A model generated the notes under the pieces. The model was not told the DNA's origin, made no database searches, and worked only from the letters and a program-made list of their open reading frames with translations. From positions 620,001 through 684,000 of the forward strand of contig NZ_JH651379.1 of assembly GCF_000260115.1 (NCBI RefSeq): a stretch of DNA of 64,000 nucleotides, written 5' to 3'. Below, in pieces: positions 1-9,182 of this stretch (within the stretch, counting starts at the first letter, position 1; every line of letters begins with the position of its first letter). The position numbers and the translations under genes were made by a program. Source of the stretch: Galbibacter orientalis DSM 19592 (lineage in GTDB: Bacteria; Bacteroidota; Bacteroidia; Flavobacteriales; Flavobacteriaceae).

Positions 1-2
1 GT

Positions 3-1643
3 TTAAGTGCACGTTTAGGAATTGTTAGAGGTAAAGATTTGGCTCAAGCCTCTAAAGAGAGTTATCCAAAATTTATAAACTACATTCTTTATTTTTTAGC
101 TGAAATTGCCATAGCGGCAACAGATTTAGCAGAAGTACTTGGAATGGCAATTGGTTTACAGCTGTTATTTGACATTCCATTACTCTGGGGTGTCTGTTTT
201 ACCATGCTTGATACCTTCTTGTTACTTTTTTTAATAAATAAAGGTATTCGGAAAATGGAAGCCTTTATTATTGCACTAATAAGTATTATAGGACTCTCTT
301 TTCTTTTTGAAATGTTTTTTGCAAAGCCAGATTTTACAGCTGTAGCCTCTGGATTAATTCCATCTATTCCAGACAGTGACGCTTTATATATTGCTATTGG
401 AATTATTGGTGCTACAGTAATGCCTCACAATTTATATTTACATTCGTCTTTAGTACAAACTAGAAAATTTAATAGGGATTTTAAAAGCATAAAGCAGGCA
501 ATTAAGTACAATTTAATCGACTCGACAATTGCTTTAAACCTTGCTTTTTTTGTGAATGCTGCTATTTTGATCCTTGCTGCCGCCACATTCTATAAAAATG
601 GGATGTTTCAAATTGCAGAAATTCAAGATGCACATAAATTATTAGCACCATTATTAGGTTCTAAATGGGCACCAATCCTTTTTGCTCTTGCATTAATTGC
701 TGCCGGACAAAGCTCTACCGTTACTGGAACACTAGCGGGACATATTGTAATGGAAGGGTATTTAAATCTGAGAATTCAACCTTGGGTACGAAGAATTATA
801 ACGAGAATTCTAGCTATAGTACCTGCGGTATTAACCATTTTAATTTTAGGAGAAGGAGCAACAGGAAAACTTCTCGTTTTTAGTCAGGTTATTTTAAGCT
901 TACAATTAGGCTTTGCCGTTATTCCTCTCATACATTTTGTAAGTAATAAAAAATTAATGGGAAAATTTGCCATTAAAACACCTATTAAAATTATTTCTTG
1001 GATAATTGCTTTGGTCATTATTTCTTTAAATATAAAACTCGTTTACAACGAAGTTTCTAAATGGCTACTCACTAGCCAACACCCTCTATGGATCTGGGTA
1101 GTTATAATTCCTCTAGCTATTGGAGCTATTGCGCTGCTTTTTTATATTTTATTTTATCCCACTCATAAAGAACGGAAAGAAAAACATGTTCCTCATATTG
1201 ATAAAGTTCAATTTAATAAACTCCCTACTGCACATGATTATACAAACATTGCAATTGCAATTGATTTTTCTGAGGCTGATAAAAAAGGGATTGATATGGC
1301 TCTAAAATTAGGTAAGAATAATGCTGAATACACACTAATTCATATTGTAGAAACTGCTGGAGCTTTAATTTACGGTAAAGAGATTAACGACCATGAAGCA
1401 GCAACCGACAAGGAATACTTAGAGTCTTATCAAAAAATATTAATAGCACAAGGCTATAAAGTCGATATAAAATTGGATTTTGGGAGTCCAAAAAAGCAAA
1501 TCCCAAAAATTATAAATAACGGAAATTACAATCTTCTCATTATGGGAACTCATGGTCATGAATTTTTTAAGGACTTAATTTTCGGAACAACGATTGACAA
1601 AGTACGTCATCGAGTAAAAACACCAGTATTAATTGTAAAATAA
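3..1643 (+). CDS. Nramp-family divalent metal transporter fused to a UspA domain (5' partial)
   Basis: The reading frame is open from the first bases of the window, so the true start and first transmembrane helices lie outside it. The visible part begins with an Nramp-like stretch (LSARLGIVRGKDLAQA) and has the Nramp TM6 signature MPHNLYLHS. About ten hydrophobic helices follow, to roughly residue 385 counted from position 39. From about residue 400 to the end there is a universal stress protein (UspA) domain with the nucleotide-loop pattern MGTHGH...FGTT near the C-terminus. Family knowledge: Nramp proteins import Mn2+ or Fe2+ with protons across the inner membrane. A UspA tail suggests nucleotide-linked regulation (inference). 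A ZIP transporter gene follows 9 bp downstream, so the two are probably co-transcribed for metal uptake. Confidence 0.9.
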   Translation, partial: LSARLGIVRGKDLAQASKESYPKFINYILYFLAEIAIAATDLAEVLGMAIGLQLLFDIPLLWGVCFTMLDTFLLLFLINKGIRKMEAFIIALISIIGLSFLFEMFFAKPDFTAVASGLIPSIPDSDALYIAIGIIGATVMPHNLYLHSSLVQTRKFNRDFKSIKQAIKYNLIDSTIALNLAFFVNAAILILAAATFYKNGMFQIAEIQDAHKLLAPLLGSKWAPILFALALIAAGQSSTVTGTLAGHIVMEGYLNLRIQPWVRRIITRILAIVPAVLTILILGEGATGKLLVFSQVILSLQLGFAVIPLIHFVSNKKLMGKFAIKTPIKIISWIIALVIISLNIKLVYNEVSKWLLTSQHPLWIWVVIIPLAIGAIALLFYILFYPTHKERKEKHVPHIDKVQFNKLPTAHDYTNIAIAIDFSEADKKGIDMALKLGKNNAEYTLIHIVETAGALIYGKEINDHEAATDKEYLESYQKILIAQGYKVDIKLDFGSPKKQIPKIINNGNYNLLIMGTHGHEFFKDLIFGTTIDKVRHRVKTPVLIVK

Positions 1644-1652
1644 CCAATCCTT

Positions 1653-2477
1653 ATGTTTAACGATATTGTAAATTATTTAAGAGAAATAGATCCTACTTTA
1701 GCTGCTTTTTATGCAACCCTTTTTACTTGGGGACTTACAGCAATAGGTGCTTCTCTCGTTTTTTTCTTTAAAAAAATGAATCGGAAACTCTTTGATGGAA
1801 TGTTAGGGTTTACGGGAGGTGTAATGGTTGCTGCTAGTTTCTGGAGCTTATTAGCGCCAGGAATTGAAATGAGCCCTGGAGAAGGATTTATAAAAACCAT
1901 CCCGGCAGTTACTGGCTTTGGATTAGGAGCTTTATTTATCTTCGCCTTAGATAAAATACTACCTCATTTACATGTTAATTTTAAAATGAGCGAAAAAGAA
2001 GGTATTAAAACCCCTTGGCATAAATCTGTATTACTTACACTTGCTATTACCATGCATAATATTCCTGAAGGATTAGCGATTGGAGTTTTATTTGGGGGTG
2101 TTGCCGCTGGAATTCCAGAAGCTTCTATTGAAGGTGCTGTTATTTTAGCACTTGGTATTGGAATTCAGAATTTTCCTGAAGGTTTTGCTGTAGCTATGCC
2201 CTTGCGAGGTTTAGGTTTAAGTAGATGGAAAAGCTTTAACTACGGACAATTATCGGCTATTGTAGAGCCTATTGCCGCTGTTCTTGGCGCATGGGCAGTA
2301 CTTACCTTTGAGCCAATTTTACCATATGCACTCTGCTTTGCTGCTGGTGCAATGATTTTTGTAGTGGTAGAAGAAGTAGTTCCAGAATCTCAACAAGCAA
2401 ACCATACCGATATCTCTACCTTAGGTTTTATTGGTGGTTTTATTGTAATGATGACTTTAGACGTGGCATTGGGTTAA
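1653..2477 (+). CDS. ZIP-family metal transporter
   Basis: 274 residues with about eight hydrophobic segments. Two ZIP metal-site signatures are visible: HNIPEGLAIG in the fourth helix region and QNFPEGFAVA in the next. The length and the absence of a long histidine loop fit the bacterial ZupT/GufA-like ZIP group, which moves Zn2+ and other divalent cations into the cytoplasm. It starts 9 bp after the Nramp-UspA gene and is likely in one operon with it. The IS4 element has inserted just downstream of its stop codon and leaves the gene intact. Substrate specificity cannot be read from sequence. Confidence 0.9.
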   Translation: MFNDIVNYLREIDPTLAAFYATLFTWGLTAIGASLVFFFKKMNRKLFDGMLGFTGGVMVAASFWSLLAPGIEMSPGEGFIKTIPAVTGFGLGALFIFALDKILPHLHVNFKMSEKEGIKTPWHKSVLLTLAITMHNIPEGLAIGVLFGGVAAGIPEASIEGAVILALGIGIQNFPEGFAVAMPLRGLGLSRWKSFNYGQLSAIVEPIAAVLGAWAVLTFEPILPYALCFAAGAMIFVVVEEVVPESQQANHTDISTLGFIGGFIVMMTLDVALG

Positions 2478-2488
2478 TTTTACCCAAT

Positions 2489-3802
2489 TACTAGTGATGC
2501 GTTAAGTTTTTAAAACTTAACATAATCATCTGTTTATTAATATATTATATTCGTTCTTTGATTTTTTGATTTGAATTTACCTGTAGCTTTGTCACTTTAA
2601 AAATGTGGCTATGAATTCAGGAAAGTATGTTTTCTCTCAACTTCTTCAGTTTATTGACAGATACGAGTTCGATAAATGTGTAGAAAAATACAATGGAGAC
2701 TTCCGAACAAGAGAATTTAACTGTTGGAACCTGTTTGTTCAACTGTTTTTTGGGCAGTTAACTTCACGCAACTCGCTTCGGGACATTTGCGTATGTTTGA
2801 AAGCACACCAGAATAAGTTGTATCACCTAGGGATTCGCAAGTATGTAAATCAATCTACTTTATCTAGGGCAAATGAAGTCCGTGACTATCGTATTTTCTC
2901 CGATTTTGGAAATTATCTGATCGGTAAGATCAGACCTCTGTACAGTAACGAACGTATTGCGGGAGTAGACATTGCAGGTGAAGTATTTGCCTTGGATTCC
3001 ACCACCATTTCGCTCAGCCTCAAATTGTTCAATTGGGCACCCGGTAAATACTCCCGGGGAGCGGTCAAAGTACATACTTTGTTGGATCTAAGAGGTAGTA
3101 TTCCCGCATTTATTCTAGTTACTGATGGTAAATATCACGACAGCAACGTGCTGGATAACCTGATCACGACACCCGATTCGATCTATATCATGGACAGGGC
3201 CTATATTGACTTTGCTGCATTACAAGGCATAAACACTCGTGGCGCATATTTTATCACCAGAGCCAAATCCACAATGGATTTCTCCATTATTGAAAGTAAT
3301 TTCAACATCGATCCTTCGACAGGGCTATTGGCGGATGACACTATTGTACTAAACGGATACAAGTCTAAAAAACTTTATCCTGAACCGCTAAGACTGGTAC
3401 GATATTATGACCAAGAAAAAGAGGTCGAACTGCTCTTCCTAGCCAATAATTTTGATGTGTCAGCACTTGAAATTGCACGACTTTATCGCCATAGATGGCA
3501 GATAGAGGTGTTTTTTAAGTGGATAAAACAGAATCTAGTCATTAAGTCACTTTGGGGACACTCGGAAAATGCAGTTAATATCCACATCTGGACAGCGATC
3601 TGCACCTACCTGATTATAGCTCTGGTCAAACTTACTCTGAAAAGCTCATTATCTATTTACGAAATCATACAAATACTAGGGGTGTCAGCTTTCGATAAAA
3701 CACCGTTGAAAGAGCTAATAGTTCAAGATCAAAAAAATCAAAACGTCAAAGAACAAAATTTGTGGAATTTATTTGATGCAAAAACTTAACGCATCAGTAC
3801 TA
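2489..3802 (+). mobile_element. Complete IS4-family insertion sequence with 9-bp target duplication
   Basis: The two ends are 23-bp imperfect inverted repeats at 2489-2511 and 3780-3802. They differ at two positions near the outer end and share the inner core TGATGCGTTAAGTTTTT. The sequence TTACCCAAT occurs directly outside both ends (2480-2488 and 3803-3811), a 9-bp target-site duplication. The element is 1,314 bp, holds one transposase gene and looks intact. The clean duplication points to a relatively recent insertion between the ZIP gene and the next gene. Confidence 0.9.
2611..3789 (+). CDS. IS4-family transposase with DUF4372-type N-terminus
   Basis: A DDE transposase of 392 residues from the ATG at 2611 (a GTG two codons upstream is the alternative). 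The N-terminus (MNSGKYVFSQLLQFI) matches the DUF4372 domain common in Bacteroidota IS4 elements. The catalytic region shows FALDSTT (first Asp), IMDRAY (second Asp) and YRHRWQIEVFFKWIK, the IS4 Y-R-E-K signature with the catalytic Glu. Nothing is truncated, and the stop codon lies inside the right terminal repeat. It would act on the inverted repeats described for the element. Confidence 0.93.
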   Translation: MNSGKYVFSQLLQFIDRYEFDKCVEKYNGDFRTREFNCWNLFVQLFFGQLTSRNSLRDICVCLKAHQNKLYHLGIRKYVNQSTLSRANEVRDYRIFSDFGNYLIGKIRPLYSNERIAGVDIAGEVFALDSTTISLSLKLFNWAPGKYSRGAVKVHTLLDLRGSIPAFILVTDGKYHDSNVLDNLITTPDSIYIMDRAYIDFAALQGINTRGAYFITRAKSTMDFSIIESNFNIDPSTGLLADDTIVLNGYKSKKLYPEPLRLVRYYDQEKEVELLFLANNFDVSALEIARLYRHRWQIEVFFKWIKQNLVIKSLWGHSENAVNIHIWTAICTYLIIALVKLTLKSSLSIYEIIQILGVSAFDKTPLKELIVQDQKNQNVKEQNLWNLFDAKT

Positions 3803-3847
3803 TTACCCAATAATAAATACTAAAGTTGATACTTGAACGAAATTTTT

Positions 3848-4297
3848 TTAGTTTGCAGACGATGTATGGTCGCTTATTATAACCCATTGTCCATCAAACT
3901 TACGCCATACCAATGTAAAATAACCACTTAAATCGCCTATAGTTCTTTTTAAATAAAAGGATCCTATCATTTGCGCTACCCCGTCTTTTACTTGTTGTAG
4001 TTTAATTACTTCAAAAGTTAATTTCCCCATTGCAGTAGTATCTGGGTAACTTTTTAGGTAGCGTTCTTTTGTTGCTTCCCATCCAAATACAGCCCCTGAG
4101 GAACCTGAAAAGGCTAAATCTTCAGATTTCCAATACCCTTCCATAAATGCTGGGATATCTCCTCGATTCCAAGCTAGTTCTTGCTGATTAAAAACCTCTA
4201 AAATTTCAGATTTATTAATATCCGAAAGTTTTTCTTGTGCTGTAATAATTCCTAAAGAAAAACAAAAAAATAGTAGCGTATTGTATAGTTTTTTCAT
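3848..4297 (-). CDS. Exported NTF2-like (DUF4440/SnoaL-type) protein
   Basis: 149 residues. The first ~20 (MKKLYNTLLFFCFSLGIITA) are a signal peptide. The rest has the small cone-shaped NTF2-like fold pattern: an N-terminal helix (SEILEVFNQQELAWNRGDIPAFMEGYW), then alternating strands ending in TLVWRKFDGQWVIISDHTS, typical of DUF4440. Members of this superfamily are diverse and this one has no assignable catalytic role. It would act in the periplasm. It stands alone, with a ~300 bp spacer on its upstream side. Confidence 0.75.
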   Translation of the reverse strand: MKKLYNTLLFFCFSLGIITAQEKLSDINKSEILEVFNQQELAWNRGDIPAFMEGYWKSEDLAFSGSSGAVFGWEATKERYLKSYPDTTAMGKLTFEVIKLQQVKDGVAQMIGSFYLKRTIGDLSGYFTLVWRKFDGQWVIISDHTSSAN

Positions 4298-4602
4298 TCG
4301 AAAAATTTTAAGTTAATTTTCAATATTTTATATAATTAAGCGCTAGTGTCTGAACAAAGATACAAGACCGCTTCGCTGTATAATAAAAGACCAAACTGTA
4401 ATGACCATAAAATCTTGCTCTCTTAAAAACCTTCACTTTCTTTGTCCTTTTATAAAGCTTATTATTTTAGTCATTGCAAGCCTCTCAAAGAGAGTTTTAT
4501 CAGTATAAATTTAAAGGAACAAAATATGAATTATTATCCAAAGTAAAGTTACTTTAATAATCCTCAGGCTAAGATTTATGGAATTAGACTTTCCACGAAG
4601 AA
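4298..4602. other. Intergenic spacer, no gene seen
   Basis: About 305 bp of AT-rich sequence between two minus-strand genes. It contains a short degenerate inverted repeat around CCTCTCAAAGAGAG. I see no credible reading frame, RNA gene or strong promoter. Confidence 0.5.
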
Positions 4603-5115
4603 TCAATCTACTAAATCAAGAGAAGCTTCAATGATGTGTAGCGATGACCATTGCTGGCTTTTTGCTTCTTGATAAATAGCAACTAACCTTTCTTTATAAT
4701 CGCTCATAAGTCCGTGTTGCATGGTGTATTTAACAGCTTCATCAAAAGACTTTGCCATACTCTTATAAAAAGCATCACTTTTAAGCATTTTTTCTTTATT
4801 AAAAGTTTGAGCTATTTCAATGTTAAACCACATTACATCTGCAACTAAAATTGGATTAACTCCCAACTCTAAAAAATGTTTTATATATTTTTGAGCGATG
4901 GAACGTCTGGCTTTTGGTTTTCTTCTAGTTACTGGGAAATACTCGTTAGCAATTTTTGTTTTTGCTTCGTCAATTAATTTATCTTCTTTCGGATTAAAAA
5001 CAAAATCATAATACACTTTTACGTCTTTAAAGCGAGTATATAAATCTAAAACTTGTGCTTCAAGTTCTTTCTTTTTTAAAGTTTGAAGATACTTTTTTAA
5101 ATCGCGTTTCGACAT
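4603..5115 (-). CDS. DUF6155-like helical protein
   Basis: 170 residues, mostly helical and charged, with a Lys-rich start (MSKRDLKKYLQTLKKKELEAQ) and no signal peptide or membrane segment, so probably cytoplasmic. I place it with the DUF6155 family on overall look (KKxL...LYxRFxDVKxYYDF...KAxRSIAQKYIKHF). No function is known for that family. It sits 3 bp downstream of the FeoB-associated protein on the same strand and is probably transcribed with the feo genes, which makes a role linked to metal homeostasis possible but unproven. Confidence 0.65.
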   Translation of the reverse strand: MSKRDLKKYLQTLKKKELEAQVLDLYTRFKDVKVYYDFVFNPKEDKLIDEAKTKIANEYFPVTRRKPKARRSIAQKYIKHFLELGVNPILVADVMWFNIEIAQTFNKEKMLKSDAFYKSMAKSFDEAVKYTMQHGLMSDYKERLVAIYQEAKSQQWSSLHIIEASLDLVD

Positions 5116-5118
5116 ATA

Positions 5119-5268
5119 TTAATGGCAGTTACAATCTCCTTCCCCGCAGTTTCCGTTATTATTTTTCCCTAATAAGGAATTAAGTGTTTTAGGGAATATA
5201 AATTTAAGTGTTAAATATGCAACAGCTAAAATTAAGATGATATAAACTATAATACTTTGAAAATCCAT
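5119..5268 (-). CDS. FeoB-associated Cys-rich membrane protein
   Basis: A 49-residue protein reading MDFQSIIVYIILILAVAYL (one membrane helix) and ending in the Cys-rich tail GNCGEGDCNCH. Small proteins with one helix and a Cys-rich tail of this kind regularly follow feoB in Bacteroidota and are annotated as FeoB-associated. This one lies 7 bp downstream of feoB and 3 bp before the DUF6155-like gene. The tail could bind Fe2+ or help FeoB assembly (inference). It is below the usual length cutoff and easily missed. Confidence 0.8.
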   Translation of the reverse strand: MDFQSIIVYIILILAVAYLTLKFIFPKTLNSLLGKNNNGNCGEGDCNCH

Positions 5269-5275
5269 TCTAAAA

Positions 5276-7375
5276 CTATTTAATTAATTGATACGCAATT
5301 AGCGCTACAACATAAGCAAATCCACTCATAAATATTAACTGAGCGGCAGGCCATTTCCAACTATTTGTTTCTCGTTTTACAATAGCAAGCGTACTCATAC
5401 ATTGCATTGCAAAGGCATAAAACAATAGTAACGAAATTCCAGAAGCTAAATTAAACAGCGGCGCTCCTGTTTCGGGATGCGTTTCTGATGCCATTCTGTT
5501 TTTTATAGTCTCTTCTTCGTCACTTCCAACGCTATAAATTGTTGCTAATGTTCCTACAAAAACTTCTCTAGCTGCAAACGAACTGATTACTGCTATTCCT
5601 ATTTTCCAATCGTATCCTAAGGGTAAAATAGCAGGTTCTATTGCTTTTCCAGCAATCCCAATATAAGAATTTCGTAATTTATAAGACGCTATTTTTGTAG
5701 AAAGTTCGTCCTCCGATAAATGCTGAGACTCGCTTTGCGCAGTAATTATCTCTGCTGCATTATGGAACTTCTCTGAAGGACCATTGGAAGCTAGAAACCA
5801 TAAAACTATAGAAATGGCTAAAATAATTTTACCTGCGCCAAACACAAAGCTTTTTGTTTTTTCCACCACCGTAATAACTACATTTTTTAACAACGGAAGC
5901 TTATAACTTGGCATTTCTACCACAAAGAAAGTTCTACTTTTTATTTTTAAAATTTTATTTAAGAGCCACGCAGAAAAAACGGCCATTCCAAAACCTAATA
6001 AATATAGCAACATCAAGGTAAAACCTTGCAGATTCATCCCTAAAAAACGATCGTTTGGAATAACCAATGAGATAATAATTAGATATACAGGGAGCCTAGC
6101 AGAACAGGTTGTAAAAGGAGTTACCAAAATAGTAATAAGGCGCTCTTTCCAGTTCTCTATATTTCTGGTAGCCATTACCGCTGGAATAGCACAAGCAGTT
6201 CCAGAAATTAAAGGCACCACACTCTTCCCACTTAGCCCAAACTTACGCATTATTTTATCCATTAAAAATACAACGCGACTCATATATCCAGATTCTTCTA
6301 GGATGGAAATAAAGAGAAATAAAAAGGCTATTTGTGGAATAAAAATCACAATTCCTCCAAGTCCAGGAATAATACCTTCAGCAATTAAATTGGTTAACGT
6401 CCCCGGTGGTAAGGTTTCTTTTGCCCACTCACTAAACGATGCAAAAGTAGCATCAATAAAATCCATTGGATAGCTACTCCAATCGTAAATAGCTTGAAAA
6501 ATAGTAAGAAGTATTAAAAAGAAAATTACATATCCCCATATTTTATGGGTTAAAATTCTATCTAAAGAAGCACGAAACCCTTTAGCAGCATTTTCATCAA
6601 CTTTATAACCTTCTTTTAAAACTCCATTTATAAATTGGTATCGCAACACCGTTTCTTTGTGTTGCATTCTTTTTAATTCTGATTTAGATTTTGTGGAAAA
6701 AGCAGAAGTATCTTTCACTAAATTCCTATCTAAATTAACAAAGTTAGCATCTTGAGTAATTACCAACCATAGTTTATAAATATCCTGTTGTGGGAAAGCC
6801 GACTTTAATCCGCCGAAATATTCAGAATCTATAACCGTTGCATCTACGCAAGGTTCTGTAGATATATTTTTATAGTTTGTAATTAATTCTTTTAGATTAT
6901 CTATCCCTTGCTTTTTACGTGTACTTACAACAGCAACCTTGGTATTTAATCTCTTTTCAAGAATTTCTTGATCTATAGAAATCCCTCTCCGCTCCATTCT
7001 ATCTGCCATATTAACAACTAGAATAGTCGGTATTTTTAAATCTTTAATTTGTGTAAAAAGAAGTAAATTTCTTTTAAGATTTTCAACGTCTGCAACAACA
7101 ATAGCAACATCTGGAAAGTCTTTATCGTTTTTATTCAGCAACAATTCTATAACTACATTTTCGTCAAGAGAATTAGCGTTTAAACTATACGTTCCTGGTA
7201 AATCTATAATATGAGCTTTTACGCCTCTCGGAAGTTTACAAACCCCTTCCTTTTTTTCAACCGTAATTCCTGGGTAATTCCCTACTTTTTGATTTAATCC
7301 TGTTAACTGATTAAATACTGAAGTCTTTCCTGTATTTGGATTCCCTATGAGGGCAACATTAATCTGCTTACTCAT
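5276..7375 (-). CDS. feoB: Ferrous iron transporter FeoB
   Basis: 699 residues. The N-terminal G domain has GNPNTGKTS (G1, residues 11-19), the G2/G3 elements including DLPGTY, and NMAD (G4). It is followed by the two FeoB gate regions with multiple membrane helices, including the CSARLPVY segment and, in the second gate half, the conserved AAREVFVGTLATIYSVG. FeoB imports Fe2+ across the inner membrane, driven or gated by its GTPase. The start codon overlaps the feoA stop by 4 bp (ATGA), so translation is coupled. The Cys-rich helper gene follows 7 bp downstream. Confidence 0.96.
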   Translation of the reverse strand: MSKQINVALIGNPNTGKTSVFNQLTGLNQKVGNYPGITVEKKEGVCKLPRGVKAHIIDLPGTYSLNANSLDENVVIELLLNKNDKDFPDVAIVVADVENLKRNLLLFTQIKDLKIPTILVVNMADRMERRGISIDQEILEKRLNTKVAVVSTRKKQGIDNLKELITNYKNISTEPCVDATVIDSEYFGGLKSAFPQQDIYKLWLVITQDANFVNLDRNLVKDTSAFSTKSKSELKRMQHKETVLRYQFINGVLKEGYKVDENAAKGFRASLDRILTHKIWGYVIFFLILLTIFQAIYDWSSYPMDFIDATFASFSEWAKETLPPGTLTNLIAEGIIPGLGGIVIFIPQIAFLFLFISILEESGYMSRVVFLMDKIMRKFGLSGKSVVPLISGTACAIPAVMATRNIENWKERLITILVTPFTTCSARLPVYLIIISLVIPNDRFLGMNLQGFTLMLLYLLGFGMAVFSAWLLNKILKIKSRTFFVVEMPSYKLPLLKNVVITVVEKTKSFVFGAGKIILAISIVLWFLASNGPSEKFHNAAEIITAQSESQHLSEDELSTKIASYKLRNSYIGIAGKAIEPAILPLGYDWKIGIAVISSFAAREVFVGTLATIYSVGSDEEETIKNRMASETHPETGAPLFNLASGISLLLFYAFAMQCMSTLAIVKRETNSWKWPAAQLIFMSGFAYVVALIAYQLIK

Positions 7376-7614
7376 ATGGCATTGTTTTCAATAATGTCTA
7401 TTTCTATCTGAAGCGCAGTTTCTCGACGAATTGCCAAAAACGAACCATTTATGTTTAAATACAAAGGGTCTTTAAAAGGCGCTATTTGGAGCAGTTCAAC
7501 TTCATTTCCCGGCAAACAACCCATTTCAAGGAGCTTAATTGGGATAATATCTGTAGAAAATTCTTTTATAATGGCGCGTTCGCCTCGTTTTAAATGTGCA
7601 ATTGTCAACTTCAA
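7372..7614 (-). CDS. feoA: Ferrous iron transport protein FeoA
   Basis: 80 residues with the SH3-like FeoA pattern: LKRGERAIIKEF, then LLEMGCLPGNEVELLQIAPFKDPLYLNINGSFLAIRRETALQIEI. FeoA is a small cytoplasmic partner of FeoB needed for Fe2+ uptake. It is first in the feoA-feoB-Cys-rich-DUF6155 run and overlaps feoB by 4 bp. Upstream lies the long repeat-filled spacer, so any Fur-type control site would be in the ~60 bp before the start. I do not see a clear one. Confidence 0.93.
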   Translation of the reverse strand: MKLTIAHLKRGERAIIKEFSTDIIPIKLLEMGCLPGNEVELLQIAPFKDPLYLNINGSFLAIRRETALQIEIDIIENNAI

Positions 7615-7689
7615 ATCTTATTTAGATTCATTTTAAGTAAGCAAAAGTAATATAAAAATTAGGTTTGAAGAAATTATTTAATAGATGTT

Positions 7690-9175
7690 TATGACGATTG
7701 GCAAGAAAACAGTAGGCAGTAGGCAGTGTTCAGAAGTCGGAAGTCCGAAGTAGGGAGACAGAATGCAGTGTTCAGAAAACAGAAGACGGAAGTCCGAAGT
7801 AGGGAGTCGTTGTATTCAGTAAGATGTAGGATTTAGGGAGTTTTTTTCTTTGTAACATCGTAACAACATAACTCGATAACTTTTTGACTCAAAGAGGCAA
7901 AGGTTCAAAGGTTCAAAGGGACAAAGCTATAAATGAGGAAATGAAATAAAGACGGAAGTCCGAAGTAGGGAGTCGTTGTATTCAGTAAGATGTAGGATTT
8001 AGGGAGTTTTTTTCTTTGTAACATCGTAACAACATAACTCGATAACTTTTTGACTCAAAGAGGCAAAGGTTCAAAGGGACAAAGTTATAAATTTGGAAAT
8101 GAGGAAATGAAATGAAGACGGAAGTCGGGAGTTGGGGGTTGGGAGACAGAATGCAGTGTTCAGAAGACAGAAGACGGAAGTCCGAAGTAGGGAGACAGGA
8201 TGCAGTGTTCAGAAAACAGAAGACAGAAGGTAAAAAAACTTCCCTGAAACATCGTAACAACATAACTCGATAACTTCTTAACTTTTTGATTCAAAGTTGC
8301 AAAGGTTCAAAGGGACAAAGCTATAAATATGGAAATGAGGAAATGAAATAAAGACGGAAGGCGGGAGTCGAGAAACAGAATGCAGTGTTCAGAAGACAGA
8401 AGACAGAAGGTAAAAAACTTCCCTAAAAACATGCTCTAAGCTATTTGCTGTCCTCTCTTTACTCCCGACTTCTTCAATTTTTCAATACAAAGAAAAATAT
8501 TCAGTTGGCAGTTTTTTCTTTATAAACTTCTGTCTTCTGACTTCACAGATCTATATTCTCTTCTCTTTATTCTTATTAGCTTCCGTCTTCCGACCTCTTT
8601 CAATCCTTCAATCTTTAAATTTTTCAATAAAAAGAAAAGTGTTCAGTAAGCAGTTTTTTTCTTTGTAACATCGTAACAACATAACTCGATAACTTTTTGA
8701 CTCAAAGAGGCAAAGGTTCAAAGGTTCAAAGGGACAAAGCTATAAATGAGGAAATGAAATAAAGACGGAAGTCCGAAGTAGGGAGTCGTTGTATTCAGTA
8801 AGATGTAGGATTTAGGGAGTTTTTTTCTTTGTAACAGCGTAACTCCATAACAGCGTAACTTTTTGACTCAAAGGTGCAGAGAGGCTAAGTTGTGATTGTA
8901 TAAATTGTCGAATTTTTTATTGTTTATGGTAAACTAAAGATTCTCAAAAGAAGAAGGATACAAATCTATATTCTCTTCTCTGTATTCTTATTAGCTTCCG
9001 ACTTCGGTCTTCCGTCTTCCGACTCCCGACCTCTTTCAATCCTTCAATCTTTAAATTTTTCAATAAAAAAAGGATTCAGTAAGCAGTTTTTTTCTTTGTA
9101 ACATCGTAACAACATAACTCGATAACTTCTTAACTTTTCACTTTACAAACTCTCCACTCCCACCTTTCAACTCAA
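7690..9175. repeat. Gene-free block of interspersed, partly tandem and inverted repeats
   Basis: About 1.5 kb made of shuffled copies of a few units. One unit has a 166-bp period: the sequence starting at 7801 recurs at 7967. A ~184-bp piece (7841-8024) recurs essentially unchanged at 8654-8837. Recurrent words are GTAACATCGTAACAACATAA, ACTCAAAGAGGCAAAGGTTC and GACGGAAGTCCGAAGTAGGG. The right part carries the last type in inverse orientation (CTTCCGTCTTCCGACC near 8583 and 9010). Reading frames inside are low-complexity and not conserved between copies, so I treat none as a gene. Similar decaying spacer repeats occur in other flavobacteria (general knowledge); their origin is unclear. Confidence 0.85.
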
Positions 9176-9182
9176 AAAAAAC

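Noticed and set aside
7982-8263. 93-codon minus-strand frame inside the repeat block
   Set aside because: It is made of the repeat units themselves (LPTSDFRLLSS-type translation), has no conserved start signal, and is not kept open in the other copies.
7690-9175. CRISPR array
   Set aside because: Units vary in length and order, spacers are not of constant size, the repeats are too long and no cas gene is near.
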